Assembly (NCBI GenBank): GCA_027021615.1
Contig: JALUTY010000097.1
Span: forward strand, 1-64,000
Direction: 5' to 3'
DNA from: a bacterium
GTDB taxonomy: Bacteria > Desulfobacterota > Deferrisomatia > Deferrisomatales > Deferrisomataceae
DNA: 64,000 bases
Shown here in pieces: positions 1-7,221 of the stretch. The notes under the pieces are model-generated. The model was not told the DNA's origin and did not search any database. It saw only the letters and a program-made list of their open reading frames with translations. Position 1 is the stretch's first letter, and each line of letters opens with the position of its first letter. Position numbers and translations under genes: made by a program.

Positions 1-2
1 GC

Positions 3-107
3 GCGGCCGTGCTGGGCGGGGTGTTCCGTGCCCCCGACCTGGAGTCCCGGGCCCGGGCGTACCGCCAGGAGGCGCTCCGGGTTTTCGCCAGCCCGGCGAC
101 GAAATAG
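3..107 (+). CDS. C-terminal end of an unidentified protein (5' end outside window)
   Basis: Only the last 34 codons are visible, in the frame that closes with TAG at 105-107. The readable tail (LGGVFRAPDLE, then an Arg/Ala-rich helix) resembles the last strand and helix of a TIM-barrel enzyme. Because thiDN and thiC follow on the same strand, a ThiE-type thiamine phosphate synthase is possible, but this is a guess from a short fragment. The last codons and the stop lie inside the start of an interspersed repeat that recurs at 58669, so the natural C-terminus may have been replaced by repeat sequence. Confidence 0.4.
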   Translation, partial: AAVLGGVFRAPDLESRARAYRQEALRVFASPATK

Positions 108-388
108 ACGTGCCGTCTTGGCAGGCGGGGCAAGGGGCCTGCGATTCAGGTGTCATACCAAGTTGCCATCCATCGGATACGTATCCGGGGGCGGGGCAAG
201 GGACCTGCCTCCGGCCGGGCGCGAAGCCAGGCATTGAGATTCGCCGCGCAGGCACGGGGCGGGGGAGCTGGCTTCATGGCAACCGTTGGAATCCGCACCC
301 TTTCGCAGTTCAGACGCCGGAGGCGCTGCGCGGCGAGCCAAGGGGCCGCGCCCGGCTCTCCGGCAGGTCCCACGCCCCAGAGGGCGTC
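93..388 (+). repeat. Interspersed repeat R1, copy 1, with a duplicated segment
   Basis: Starts with CCGGCGACGAAATAG, which matches the left end of the copy at 58669, and ends with a right arm that closes in CCCACGCCCC. The segment GGCGGGGCAAGGG.CCTGC occurs twice (about 128 and 192). Between the two lies a ~50-bp insert holding CATACCAAGTTGC and the palindrome GGATACGTATCC, which resembles one end of the TACCAA element at 14422. Together with 389-449 this fills the gap before thiDN. I see no TPP riboswitch here; the only expression signal is a GAGGAG ribosome-binding site just before 450. Confidence 0.75.
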
Positions 389-449
389 AATTTGGCCGCC
401 GGAGTAAGAGTAGTAACGGTTCCACCGGACGAACGACGAGGAGTCCTTC

Positions 450-1817
450 ATGAGACCAGACACCGTTCCCCCCCGGGTGCTCACCGTGGCCGGGTCCGAC
501 TCGGGGGGAGGTGCGGGCATCCAGGCCGACCTGAGAACCTTTGCCCTGCTCGGGTGCCACGGCAGCTCGGCCCTGACCGCGGTCACCGCCCAGAACTCGG
601 TGGGGGTCCAGGGGGTGTTCCCCGTGGACCCGGAGGCCGTGGGGGCCCAGATCCGCAGCGTGCTCTCGGACATCGGGGCCGATGCGGTGAAGACCGGCAT
701 GCTGTTCTCGGCGGAGATCGTCCGGTCCGTGGCCAAAGCCCTGGGGGAGCACGGGGTGGAGCGGTTGGTGGTGGACCCGGTGATGGTGGCCAAGGGCGGG
801 GCGCCGCTCCTGCGGGAGGACGCCCGCGAGGCGTTGGTGCGGGATCTCCTGCCCCGGGCGCTCCTGGTCACGCCCAACCTTCCCGAGGCCGAGGTGCTCA
901 CGGGCATAACGATCCGTTCCGAGGCCGATCGCTACCGGGCCGTGGACCGGCTCCTGGCGCTGGGCCCCCGGGCGGTCCTCCTGAAGGGGGGGCACGGGCA
1001 GGGGGCCGTGGTCCTGGACCTGTACGCCGACCGGGACGGCCGGCAGGAGGCGTTCCGCTCACCCCGGGTGGACACGCCCCACACCCACGGCACCGGGTGC
1101 ACCCTGTCGTCGGCGATCGCCGCGTTCCTGGCCCGGGGGGAGGACCCCGTGGCCGCGGTGCGCCGGGCCCGGGCGTTCCTGCACGAGGCGATCCGGCACG
1201 CCTATCCCCTGGGGGCCGGACACGGCCCCACCAGCCCCTGGCACGGGTCGCCCCTGGTGGCCCGTGCCGGGGTGCTCGACGACCTGTGGGAGGCGTGGGA
1301 GATCCTGGAGGCGGAGAACCCCGTGGACCTCGTGCCCGAGGTCCAGTCCAACCTGGCCCAGGCCGTGCCCGCGGCAGCGGACCCAGAGGACGTGGCCGCG
1401 TTTCCCGGCCGGATCGTGCGGTGCGCCGGGCGGGTTCGCCGTCTGGAGGGACCCCGGTTCGGGGCCAGCCGCCACATGGCCAAGATCCTGCTGGCCTCGG
1501 CCCGGTGGGGAAGCCCGTTCCAGGCCGTGATGAACGTCCGGTACGGGCCGGAGGTGGTGGAGGCGTGCCGGGCCGCGGGGCTGCGGGTCGAGGGGTTCAG
1601 CCGGGCCGACGAACCCCGGGAGGTGAAGAGCAGGGAGGGGTCCACCCTGGAGTGGGGGACCCTGCAGGTGCTGGAGCGGTGCGGGTACGCGCCCGACGCC
1701 ATCTACGACACGGGGGACCTGGGCAAGGAGCCCATGGTGCGGATCTTCGGGGAAACCGCCCCGGACGTGGCGCGCCGGGTGGCGGCCGTGGCCCGGGAGC
1801 TTACGAACGCGAGGTGA
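450..1817 (+). CDS. thiD: Bifunctional hydroxymethylpyrimidine (phosphate) kinase / ThiN-type thiamine phosphate synthase
   Basis: 455 aa. Residues ~8-260 form a ThiD ribokinase-fold kinase: the N-terminal AGSDSGGGAGIQAD motif binds the pyrimidine, and the GTGCTLSSAIAAF motif near residue 215 is the anion-hole/ATP region. ThiD makes HMP-pyrophosphate. Residues ~275-455 match the ThiN family (FGASRHMAK, MNVRYG, EPMVRIFG), which couples HMP-PP and thiazole phosphate in many archaea and some bacteria in place of ThiE. The ATG is preceded by ACGAGGAG. The stop lies 3 nt before thiC, so the two are translationally linked. A ThiD-ThiN fusion is a known arrangement; that it replaces ThiE here is inferred, since the gene upstream cannot be identified. 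Confidence 0.88.
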   Translation: MRPDTVPPRVLTVAGSDSGGGAGIQADLRTFALLGCHGSSALTAVTAQNSVGVQGVFPVDPEAVGAQIRSVLSDIGADAVKTGMLFSAEIVRSVAKALGEHGVERLVVDPVMVAKGGAPLLREDAREALVRDLLPRALLVTPNLPEAEVLTGITIRSEADRYRAVDRLLALGPRAVLLKGGHGQGAVVLDLYADRDGRQEAFRSPRVDTPHTHGTGCTLSSAIAAFLARGEDPVAAVRRARAFLHEAIRHAYPLGAGHGPTSPWHGSPLVARAGVLDDLWEAWEILEAENPVDLVPEVQSNLAQAVPAAADPEDVAAFPGRIVRCAGRVRRLEGPRFGASRHMAKILLASARWGSPFQAVMNVRYGPEVVEACRAAGLRVEGFSRADEPREVKSREGSTLEWGTLQVLERCGYAPDAIYDTGDLGKEPMVRIFGETAPDVARRVAAVARELTNAR

Positions 1818-1820
1818 CAC

Positions 1821-3101
1821 ATGACGATTCTGGAGGCCTGCCGTGCCGGCCGGGTGCCCGAGGAGGTGGCTGCGGCAGCAAAGGCGGAGAACGTGGACCC
1901 AGAGGCCCTCGCGGCCTCGATCGGCCAGGGGGAGGCGATCGTGTGCCGGAACCGGAACCGGCGCAACTGCCGGCCCCTGGCCATCGGCAAGGGGCTTCGG
2001 ACCAAGGTGAACGCCAACATCGGGACCAGCAAGGACCAGATGGAACCGGACCTGGAGATGGCGAAGCTCCGGGCGGCCCTCCAGGCCGGGGCCGACACCG
2101 TGATGGACCTCTCCACGGGGGGGCCGCTGCGGGAGATCCGGCGACGGATCCTGGAGGAGTGCCCGGCGCCGGTGGGCACGGTTCCCATCTACCAGGCGGC
2201 CGTGGACACGGTGGAGTCCGGCCGTTCGATCACCGAGATGGACCCCGACCGGCTGCTGGGCGTGATCGAGGACCAGGCCAAGGAAGGGGTGGACTTCGTC
2301 ACGGTGCACTGCGGCATCACCCGGGAGGGGGTGCGGTTCCTGGAGAGCCAGCCGCGGCTCCTGGGCGTGGTGAGCCGGGGCGGGTCGTTCACGGTGGCGT
2401 GGATGCGCCACAACCGGGCGGAGAACCCCTTGTACGAGCGGTTCGACCGGCTCCTGGAGATCTGCCGGGAGCACGAGGTGGTTCTGAGCCTGGGCGACGG
2501 GTTCCGGCCGGGCGCCCTGGCCGACGCCACCGACCGGGGCCAGATCCACGAGCTCATGGTGCTAGGTCAGCTGACGCTCCGGGCCTGGGAGGCCGGGGTC
2601 CAGGTCATGATCGAGGGGCCCGGCCACGTGCCCCTGGACCAGATCCAGGCCAACGTGCAGCTCCAGAAACGCCTGTGCCACGGCGCGCCGTTCTACGTGC
2701 TCGGTCCCCTGGTGACCGACGTGGCCCCGGGGTACGACCACATCACCTCGGCCATCGGCGGCGCCCTCGCGGCCTGGGCCGGGGTGGACATCCTGTGCTA
2801 CGTGACCCCTTCGGAGCACCTGGGGCTGCCCGACGTGGAGGACGTTCGCCAGGGCGTGATCGCCGCCCGGATCGCGGGCCATGCCGCCGACGTGGCCAAG
2901 GGCGTGCCCGGGGCCCGGGCCTGGGACGACGCCATGGCCGAGGCCCGGGCCGACCTGGACTGGAAGAGGCAGATCGAGCTCGCCGTGGACCCCGCCCGGG
3001 CCCGGCACGTGCGCGAGCGCTGCCTGCCCGGCGACGAGGAGGTGTGCTCCATGTGCGGCGAGTTCTGCGCCGTGAAGGTGTTCTCGGGCCGGGGGGAATG
3101 A
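1821..3101 (+). CDS. thiC: Phosphomethylpyrimidine synthase ThiC (radical SAM)
   Basis: 426 aa, the size of the short anaerobe/archaeal-type ThiC. The enzyme rearranges aminoimidazole ribotide to HMP-phosphate using S-adenosylmethionine and a [4Fe-4S] cluster. Visible family motifs include NANIGTS near residue 70, MDLSTGG near 95, and EGPGHVPLDQIQ near 258. The C-terminal cluster-binding segment reads CSMCGEFC near residue 407: its spacing is C-x2-C-x3-C, one residue shorter than the C-x2-C-x4-C of the well-studied long ThiC proteins. The ThiC paralogue BzaF (benzimidazole synthase in anaerobic B12 synthesis) is the main alternative, but the adjacent thiDN favours thiamine. The ATG has a GAGGTGA site upstream. 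Confidence 0.9.
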   Translation: MTILEACRAGRVPEEVAAAAKAENVDPEALAASIGQGEAIVCRNRNRRNCRPLAIGKGLRTKVNANIGTSKDQMEPDLEMAKLRAALQAGADTVMDLSTGGPLREIRRRILEECPAPVGTVPIYQAAVDTVESGRSITEMDPDRLLGVIEDQAKEGVDFVTVHCGITREGVRFLESQPRLLGVVSRGGSFTVAWMRHNRAENPLYERFDRLLEICREHEVVLSLGDGFRPGALADATDRGQIHELMVLGQLTLRAWEAGVQVMIEGPGHVPLDQIQANVQLQKRLCHGAPFYVLGPLVTDVAPGYDHITSAIGGALAAWAGVDILCYVTPSEHLGLPDVEDVRQGVIAARIAGHAADVAKGVPGARAWDDAMAEARADLDWKRQIELAVDPARARHVRERCLPGDEEVCSMCGEFCAVKVFSGRGE

Positions 3102-3111
3102 GGCGGCCTGG

Positions 3112-3391
3112 GGTTCAGTGGACAGATTTCAGCTTCGGTAGGCCGCAAGGCAGCCTGTTTGCGGGGTACAGACTTTGTGTACGTCTCGGTCCGAGCGGTG
3201 CGTGCGGGGCATGGGGTCTACCTCCGGCCGGGCGCGAAGCCGAGCATGAGATTCGCCGCGCAGGCACAACACACGGGAGTTGGTTTCAGCACGGGTGGGT
3301 GCAAGGGGTACCATTTCGCGGTCCGGGCGCCGGAGGCGCTGCGCGGCGAGCATAGGAGCCGCGCCCGGCTCTCCGGCAGACCCCATGCCCC
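3112..3391 (+). repeat. R2 left end followed by R1 copy 2
   Basis: 3112-3136 (GGTTCAGTGGACAGATTTC) is the left end of repeat family R2, also seen at 10346. From about 3139 the sequence is the reverse-orientation counterpart of 51716-51970. R1 itself is two-armed: the left arm begins GGGGCATGGGGTCT (about 3209), and the right arm, read on the other strand, begins with the same GGGGCATGGGGTCTGCC and ends at 3391. The arms match over roughly 60 bp, including a shared CGCCGCGCAG block. There is no coding potential in this gap. Confidence 0.8.
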
Positions 3392-3575
3392 CTAGCCCGC
3401 ATTATTCATGAAGCCTTCTGCTGCAACCGCCGATTGCACGCCATCTCGGGGCGTGCTCGCGCCTCGGGGCTCGACGTACCGTCCAGTACGCCTGCGCCCC
3501 TCGGCGCTGCGCTTGCCCCGATCTGACGCACACTCGACGGTTTCGCGACGAACGCTCATGAATAATGCGGGCTAG
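3392..3575 (+). mobile_element. MITE-like element, copy 1 (184 bp)
   Basis: Both ends read CTAGCCCGCATTATTCATGA in inverted orientation, a perfect 20-bp terminal repeat. The interior continues as an imperfect palindrome (CATCTCGGGGCGTGC against CTTGCCCCGATCT). A second, closely similar copy lies at 51971-52156. No open reading frame for a transposase fits, so it must be mobilised in trans. The outer CTAG on each side is probably a 4-bp target duplication: the related sequence near 10490 has CCGG at the same place with no insert. The IS family is not identified. Confidence 0.85.
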
Positions 3576-3576
3576 G

Positions 3577-3719
3577 CTTTGATTCTGGCCCCTGACCCCC
3601 ATGCCCCCGAGATTTGGCGCGGTTCGAGAGCCGCTCGGCCGCCTAGCTGCCTAGCCGCCCAGCGGGCCGAAGGCCTCCGACCGACGACCAACGACTGACG
3701 ACCAACGACCGAAGTTGCC
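3577..3719 (+). repeat. R2 right end, then octad and GACCGAN heptad arrays
   Basis: 3577-3600 is the right end of R2 (GATTCTGGCCCCTGAC). From 3641 come three 8-bp units (GCCTAGCT, GCCTAGCC, GCCCAGCG), then GGCCGAAGGC. From 3679 come five 7-bp units (GACCGAC, GACCAAC, GACTGAC, GACCAAC, GACCGAA), closed by GTTGCC directly before the ATG at 3720. The same order occurs at 20537-20608. The array leaves no room for a Shine-Dalgarno sequence before the MFS gene. Confidence 0.8.
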
Positions 3720-4970
3720 ATGGCGACCAGGGACCGGGCGGTGTGGGGGTGGGCGCTGTACGACTGGGCGAACTCCGCGTTCGCCACGGTCGTGATGGCC
3801 GGGCTGTTCCCGGTGGTGTTCCGCGATGTGTGGAGCACCGGGGTGGCGCCGGAGGTGGGCACCTTCCGCCTCGGCGTGGTGAACTCGGCGGCCAGCCTCG
3901 TGGTGGCCGTGGCGGCCCCCTTGCTCGGGGCCGTGGCCGACGCGGGGGGGCATCGGAAGCCGTGGCTGGTGGGATTTGCGGCCCTGGGGATGGCCGGGAC
4001 CGGGCTGTTGGCCCTTGTTCCGAGCGGAAGGTGGATCGCCGCCGCCCTCCTGTACGGAGGGGCCACGGTGGGGTTCATGGCGGCGAACGTGTTCTACGAC
4101 GCGCTCCTGATGGAGGTGGCCCCGGAGGAGCGTCGGGACCGGGTGTCGGCCCTGGGGTACGCCTTGGGGTACCTGGGAGGCGGCCTGGCGTTCCTGGGAA
4201 CGCTGGCGGTGGTGCTGGATCCCCTGCGGTTCGGCCTGCCGGACACGGCTGCGGCGGTGAGGGCCTCGTTCCTGTCGGTGGCGGTGTGGTGGGCGGTCTT
4301 CACGGCGCCCCTCGTGCGGTGGGTGCCCCGCGGCTCGGCCGGCCCTCGGCTGGACCTGTCGGAGGGGTTCCGGCGGCTGGCCGATACACTCGGCAGGCTG
4401 CGGGCCCACGGCCCGGCCGTCAGGTTCTTGATCGCATACTGGCTGTACATAGATGGGGTGGACACCGTGGTTCGGATGGCCGTGGACTACGGGATGGCGC
4501 TGGGCCTCGGGTCAGCGGGCTTGATGAAGGCCCTCCTGATCACCCAGTTCGTGGGGTTCCCGGCGGCCCTGGTCTACGGGCGGTTGGGGGAGCGGGTGGG
4601 GCCCCGATCGGCGATCCTGGTGGGGCTGGTCGTGTACGCCGGGGTGACCGTTTGGGCCCGCGGCATGGACTCTGTGGGGGAGTTCTACACGCTGGCCGTG
4701 GTGGTGGGGCTGGTGCAGGGGGGGGTGCAGGCTTTGAGCCGCTCCTTGTTCTCGCGGCTGGTGCCGCAGGGCCGGAGCGCTGAGTTTTTCGGGTTCTACA
4801 ACCTGATGGGCAAGTTCGCCGCCGTCCTGGGACCGGTGCTCATGGGAGCGGCAGGCCTGTGGACCGGGGACCCCCGTAACGGGGTGCTGGCCGTGACCGG
4901 ATTGGTGGTGGCGGGGGGGCTGGTGCTTCTCAGCGTGCCGGGGGGTGGGGCCCGCCGCAATGCTGCATAG
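3720..4970 (+). CDS. MFS transporter, UMF1 / Atg22-like family
   Basis: 416 aa with about twelve hydrophobic segments. The N-terminus has the YDWANSAFATVV signature of the UMF1/Atg22-like permeases, a Major Facilitator subgroup of unknown substrate in bacteria (Atg22 exports amino acids from the yeast vacuole). The loop after TM2-3 holds DAGGHRKPW, matching the MFS A-motif. The ATG directly follows a heptad array and has no ribosome-binding site, so the start rests on the conserved N-terminus. It stands alone between repeats and the phasin promoter. The fold is confident; the substrate is unknown. Confidence 0.85.
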   Translation: MATRDRAVWGWALYDWANSAFATVVMAGLFPVVFRDVWSTGVAPEVGTFRLGVVNSAASLVVAVAAPLLGAVADAGGHRKPWLVGFAALGMAGTGLLALVPSGRWIAAALLYGGATVGFMAANVFYDALLMEVAPEERRDRVSALGYALGYLGGGLAFLGTLAVVLDPLRFGLPDTAAAVRASFLSVAVWWAVFTAPLVRWVPRGSAGPRLDLSEGFRRLADTLGRLRAHGPAVRFLIAYWLYIDGVDTVVRMAVDYGMALGLGSAGLMKALLITQFVGFPAALVYGRLGERVGPRSAILVGLVVYAGVTVWARGMDSVGEFYTLAVVVGLVQGGVQALSRSLFSRLVPQGRSAEFFGFYNLMGKFAAVLGPVLMGAAGLWTGDPRNGVLAVTGLVVAGGLVLLSVPGGGARRNAA

Positions 4971-5056
4971 CCGCATTTCACTATCCCGGCCTAACATCAT
5001 GGTTTTTCAGAGGGATTCCAGTACCCCATCGGCCACAAGATCTATCCTTTCGGTCA

Positions 5057-5085
5057 TTGACGTTGCAGCGCAGCATCACTAGACT
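5057..5085 (+). promoter_or_regulatory. Sigma-70-type promoter of the phasin-like gene
   Basis: TTGACG (5057-5062), a 17-bp spacer and TAGACT (5080-5085). The spacer is rich in GCA/TGC (TTGCAGCGCAGCA), like the spacers of the two other PHA-related promoters at 5637 and 10156. Prediction from sequence only. Confidence 0.55.
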
Positions 5086-5129
5086 CGCTACCGTCACGAA
5101 ACCCACGGTACGACGAGGAGGTGAAAGCC

Positions 5130-5417
5130 ATGCCCGCACGCGAGACGCTTCTGGATCGAACGGCCAATCTTTGGAGTCAGCAGATGGACCGGTGGATCGA
5201 GTCGGTCAACCTCTGCCAGAACCAGTACGAACGCATGATGAACCTGTGGATGGGGCAGATGACCGAGGCTCAGAAGGAGGGGCAGAAGTTTTGGAAGGAG
5301 TGGATGGACTGCTGCACCAAGGGCCAGGCCGACTGGCTCAAGACCGTGCAGACCGGGCTGAAGGAGACGGCGGAGCTGTTCCGGTTTGAGCCGCCGTCCC
5401 AGGGGGCGAAGGGCTGA
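5130..5417 (+). CDS. Small phasin-like PHA granule protein
   Basis: 95 aa, predicted wholly helical, with many Trp, Gln, Lys and Glu residues in amphipathic heptads (WSQQMDRWIESV, FWKEWMDCC), as in phasins that coat PHA granules. It lacks a signal peptide and membrane segment. The ATG at 5130 is chosen over the in-frame GTG at 5121 because GAGGAG (5115-5120) lies 9 nt before the ATG but touches the GTG. A terminator follows at once, so it is monocistronic. The closeness of phaJ and the phaE-phaC operon supports a granule role. The CC pair near the middle is unusual. The family assignment rests on composition and context. Confidence 0.65.
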   Translation: MPARETLLDRTANLWSQQMDRWIESVNLCQNQYERMMNLWMGQMTEAQKEGQKFWKEWMDCCTKGQADWLKTVQTGLKETAELFRFEPPSQGAKG

Positions 5418-5424
5418 CCTGCCA

Positions 5425-5455
5425 AAAGGGGCGGGGCATGGCGCCCCGCCCCTTT
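5425..5455 (+). terminator. Rho-independent terminator after the phasin-like gene
   Basis: Perfect inverted repeat AAAGGGGCGGGG / CCCCGCCCCTTT around a 7-nt loop, 7 nt after the stop codon. The T tract is short (TTTAC). From here to 5636 (about 180 bp) I recognise nothing else. Confidence 0.75.
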
Positions 5456-5636
5456 ACTGGAGAAGGAAGGCATTGTCAGGCTCATGCCCCTGTCCTCTGG
5501 AACCAGGCCCCTGCACCCCAGGCCCCCGCCCCACACAGAGCAATACTTTTGAAGGGTTCAGTGCATGCTTTCCCTCTGACAACGGAGAAGGGATCCGCCC
5601 TCCCGGGGAGTAGGCGTGGGTTCCGGGCCCGCCTCG

Positions 5637-5669
5637 TTGACCCGAGGGGGGCCTGCAGGTAGGCTGCAG
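5637..5669 (+). promoter_or_regulatory. Sigma-70-type promoter with two CTGCAG sites, before the PhaJ-type gene
   Basis: TTGACC (5637-5642), a 17-bp spacer and TAGGCT (5660-5665). CTGCAG occurs in the spacer (5653-5658) and overlapping the -10 (5664-5669), 11 bp apart and so on one face of the helix. CTGCAG also sits in the spacer of the pha operon promoter at 10156. TGC-rich sites of the CTGC/GCAG type are known targets of PhaR-type repressors of PHA genes; a regulator here is inferred. Confidence 0.5.
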
Positions 5670-5716
5670 ATGCGCCGATGGGACGCTCTCACCAGCGCAC
5701 GAAAGGAGCCACGCAG

Positions 5717-6262
5717 ATGAGAACCGTCAACGAGATCCGGGTCGGAGACCGGGCAAGCCTGGTGCGGGAGGTGACCGAGGCGGACCTTGCCCTCTTTGCC
5801 GCGGCCAGCGGCGACACGAACCCGATCCATTTCGACGAGGCCTACGCAGAGTCCACCTTCTTCAAGGGGCGTATCGCCCACGGAATCCTATGCGCGAGCT
5901 TCCTGTCGGCCGTGATCGCGGGAAAGCTGCCGGGTCTGGGCACCATTTACGTGAGCCAGACCCTGAAGTTCCGGGCACCCGTTCGGATCGGGGACCGGAT
6001 CACGGCCGAGGTGGAGGCGCTGGAGGTGGACCCGGAGAAGAACCGGGTGAGGCTTCGGACCACCTGCACGAACCAGGACGGGGTGGTGGTGCTCGACGGC
6101 GAGGCGGTCGTGATGCCGCCCCGCCGCAAGATCCCGGCCGAGCAGCTGGAGGAGATCGCCCGTCGGCGGGAGGCCCTCGAACAGAGTTTGTGGGAGTATC
6201 GGAACTCCGTGCTCGAGCGCAGGCGGGCGGCCGAGGAGGCGATCCGCGCGTCGCTGGAATAA
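5717..6262 (+). CDS. phaJ: MaoC/PhaJ-type (R)-specific enoyl-CoA hydratase
   Basis: 181 aa. Residues ~1-135 form a hot-dog-fold MaoC/PhaJ domain with the catalytic Asp/His segment GDTNPIHFDEAYA, followed by FKGRIAHG. PhaJ converts trans-2-enoyl-CoA from beta-oxidation into (R)-3-hydroxyacyl-CoA, the monomer used by PHA synthase. The last ~45 residues form an extra Arg/Glu-rich helix that typical PhaJ proteins (~135 aa) lack; it may mediate docking to granules or partners (inference). The ATG at 5717 follows GAAAGGAG by 9 nt and is preferred to the upstream ATG at 5678. The context with phaC and phaE supports the PHA role; a general MaoC dehydratase is the alternative. Confidence 0.82.
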   Translation: MRTVNEIRVGDRASLVREVTEADLALFAAASGDTNPIHFDEAYAESTFFKGRIAHGILCASFLSAVIAGKLPGLGTIYVSQTLKFRAPVRIGDRITAEVEALEVDPEKNRVRLRTTCTNQDGVVVLDGEAVVMPPRRKIPAEQLEEIARRREALEQSLWEYRNSVLERRRAAEEAIRASLE

Positions 6263-6265
6263 ACC

Positions 6266-6450
6266 AGCGACGAAAGAGACGCACTTTATCGGCGGGGAGG
6301 GGCAAGGGGCCCGGTGGAGCGCCGGGCGTGGCTCTTACATCGCTGCATCCGGCACTCACCCATGGCGGGAGCCAGGCCCTTTGTCCCTCCCGAGCAGGGG
6401 GGCGATAGCAGATAGCTCCTGCTCAACCACCGGGGAAAGGGCCGCCCCCC
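6266..6450 (+). repeat. Diverged R1-related repeat between convergent genes
   Basis: Begins CAGCGACGAAAGAGACGC, a decayed form of the R1 left end, 12 nt after the phaJ stop. It continues with GGAGCGCCGGGCGTGGCTC and a segment ending in GCTGCATCCGGCACTC that recurs at ~48665-48715. The end, read on the minus strand, holds GCTATCGC and CTGCTCGGGAGG, which recur at 39880. It may supply terminators for both converging genes, but no clear U-tract hairpin is visible. Confidence 0.6.
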
Positions 6451-6452
6451 TC

Positions 6453-7211
6453 TCAGATCCTCAGCCCCCCATCCACCTCGATCACCCGTCCGTGGACGTA
6501 GTCGTTCTCCAGTATGAACCGGAGGGCGTGGGAGATCTCTTCGGGACGGGCCATGCGGCCGACGGGGATCAGGGCCTCGATCTTCCTCCGCACCTCCTCG
6601 CGCATCTGGGAGGTCATGTCCGTGGCCACGTACCCCGGGGCGAGGGCCGCTACCCGGATGCCGTAGCGGGCGAGCTCCTTGGCCCACACCACGGTCATAG
6701 CGTCGATCCCCGCCTTGGTGGCAGAGTAGTTCGTCTGCCCGATGGCGCCGGAGCGGTTGACCGAAGAGATCGACACGATCACCCCTCCTGTCCCCTGGTC
6801 GACCATCCGCTTCGCCGCCTCTCTTCCGCACAGGAACACCCCCGTGAGGTTCACGTCGACGACCTCGCTCCAGTAGGCCGTGGGCATCGTCTGGACGACG
6901 CCGTCCTTCCTCTTGACGAACAGGGCGTCCCGGGTGATCCCGGCGTTGGCCACTAGGGCGTCGATCCCGCCGAGCCGCTCCACGAACCGCTCGAACAGCG
7001 CCTGCACCTCTGCCTCGGAGGCCACGTCGGCCCGGTGGGTCCAGATCTCCTCACCGGCCTGCCGGGCTTCCTCGGCCAGCCGGGCCAGGCGCTCCGCGTT
7101 GGTGGCGCACACGCCCACCCGGGCGCCGGCCCGGGCCAGGTCCAGGGCGAACCGGCGGCCCAGGCCCCGCGCCCCCCCAGTGATCAGGATCCGGGATCCC
7201 TCGATCTTCAT
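6453..7211 (-). CDS. SDR-family 3-oxoacyl/acetoacetyl-CoA reductase (PhaB/FabG-like)
   Basis: 252 aa classical short-chain dehydrogenase. The NAD(P) motif TGGARGLG lies near residue 11, the NAG motif near 89, and the catalytic Ser and NYSATK (Tyr/Lys) near residues 140-160. The C-terminus ends VIEVDGGLRI as in FabG/PhaB. PhaB reduces acetoacetyl-CoA to (R)-3-hydroxybutyryl-CoA for polymerisation. It is last in the minus-strand pha operon, 10 nt after the phaC stop, and its ATG has a GGAGG site (read on the minus strand). FabG-type fatty acid reductase is the alternative; the location favours PHA synthesis. Confidence 0.85.
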   Translation of the reverse strand: MKIEGSRILITGGARGLGRRFALDLARAGARVGVCATNAERLARLAEEARQAGEEIWTHRADVASEAEVQALFERFVERLGGIDALVANAGITRDALFVKRKDGVVQTMPTAYWSEVVDVNLTGVFLCGREAAKRMVDQGTGGVIVSISSVNRSGAIGQTNYSATKAGIDAMTVVWAKELARYGIRVAALAPGYVATDMTSQMREEVRRKIEALIPVGRMARPEEISHALRFILENDYVHGRVIEVDGGLRI

Positions 7212-7221
7212 GGGCCTCCTC

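Noticed and set aside
108-449. TPP riboswitch before the thiamine genes
   Set aside because: The conserved CTGAGA and ACCTGA-type core could not be found; the gap consists of repeats.
110-3355. A 1081-aa open frame across thiDN and thiC
   Set aside because: It is Pro/Gly/Arg-rich shadow of high-GC genes in another frame; the true genes have clear family motifs.
3392-3575. Structured non-coding RNA
   Set aside because: The hairpin could be one, but perfect terminal repeats, two copies and empty sites fit a MITE better.
3641-3719. CRISPR array
   Set aside because: Repeat units are 7-8 bp without unique spacers, and no cas genes are present.
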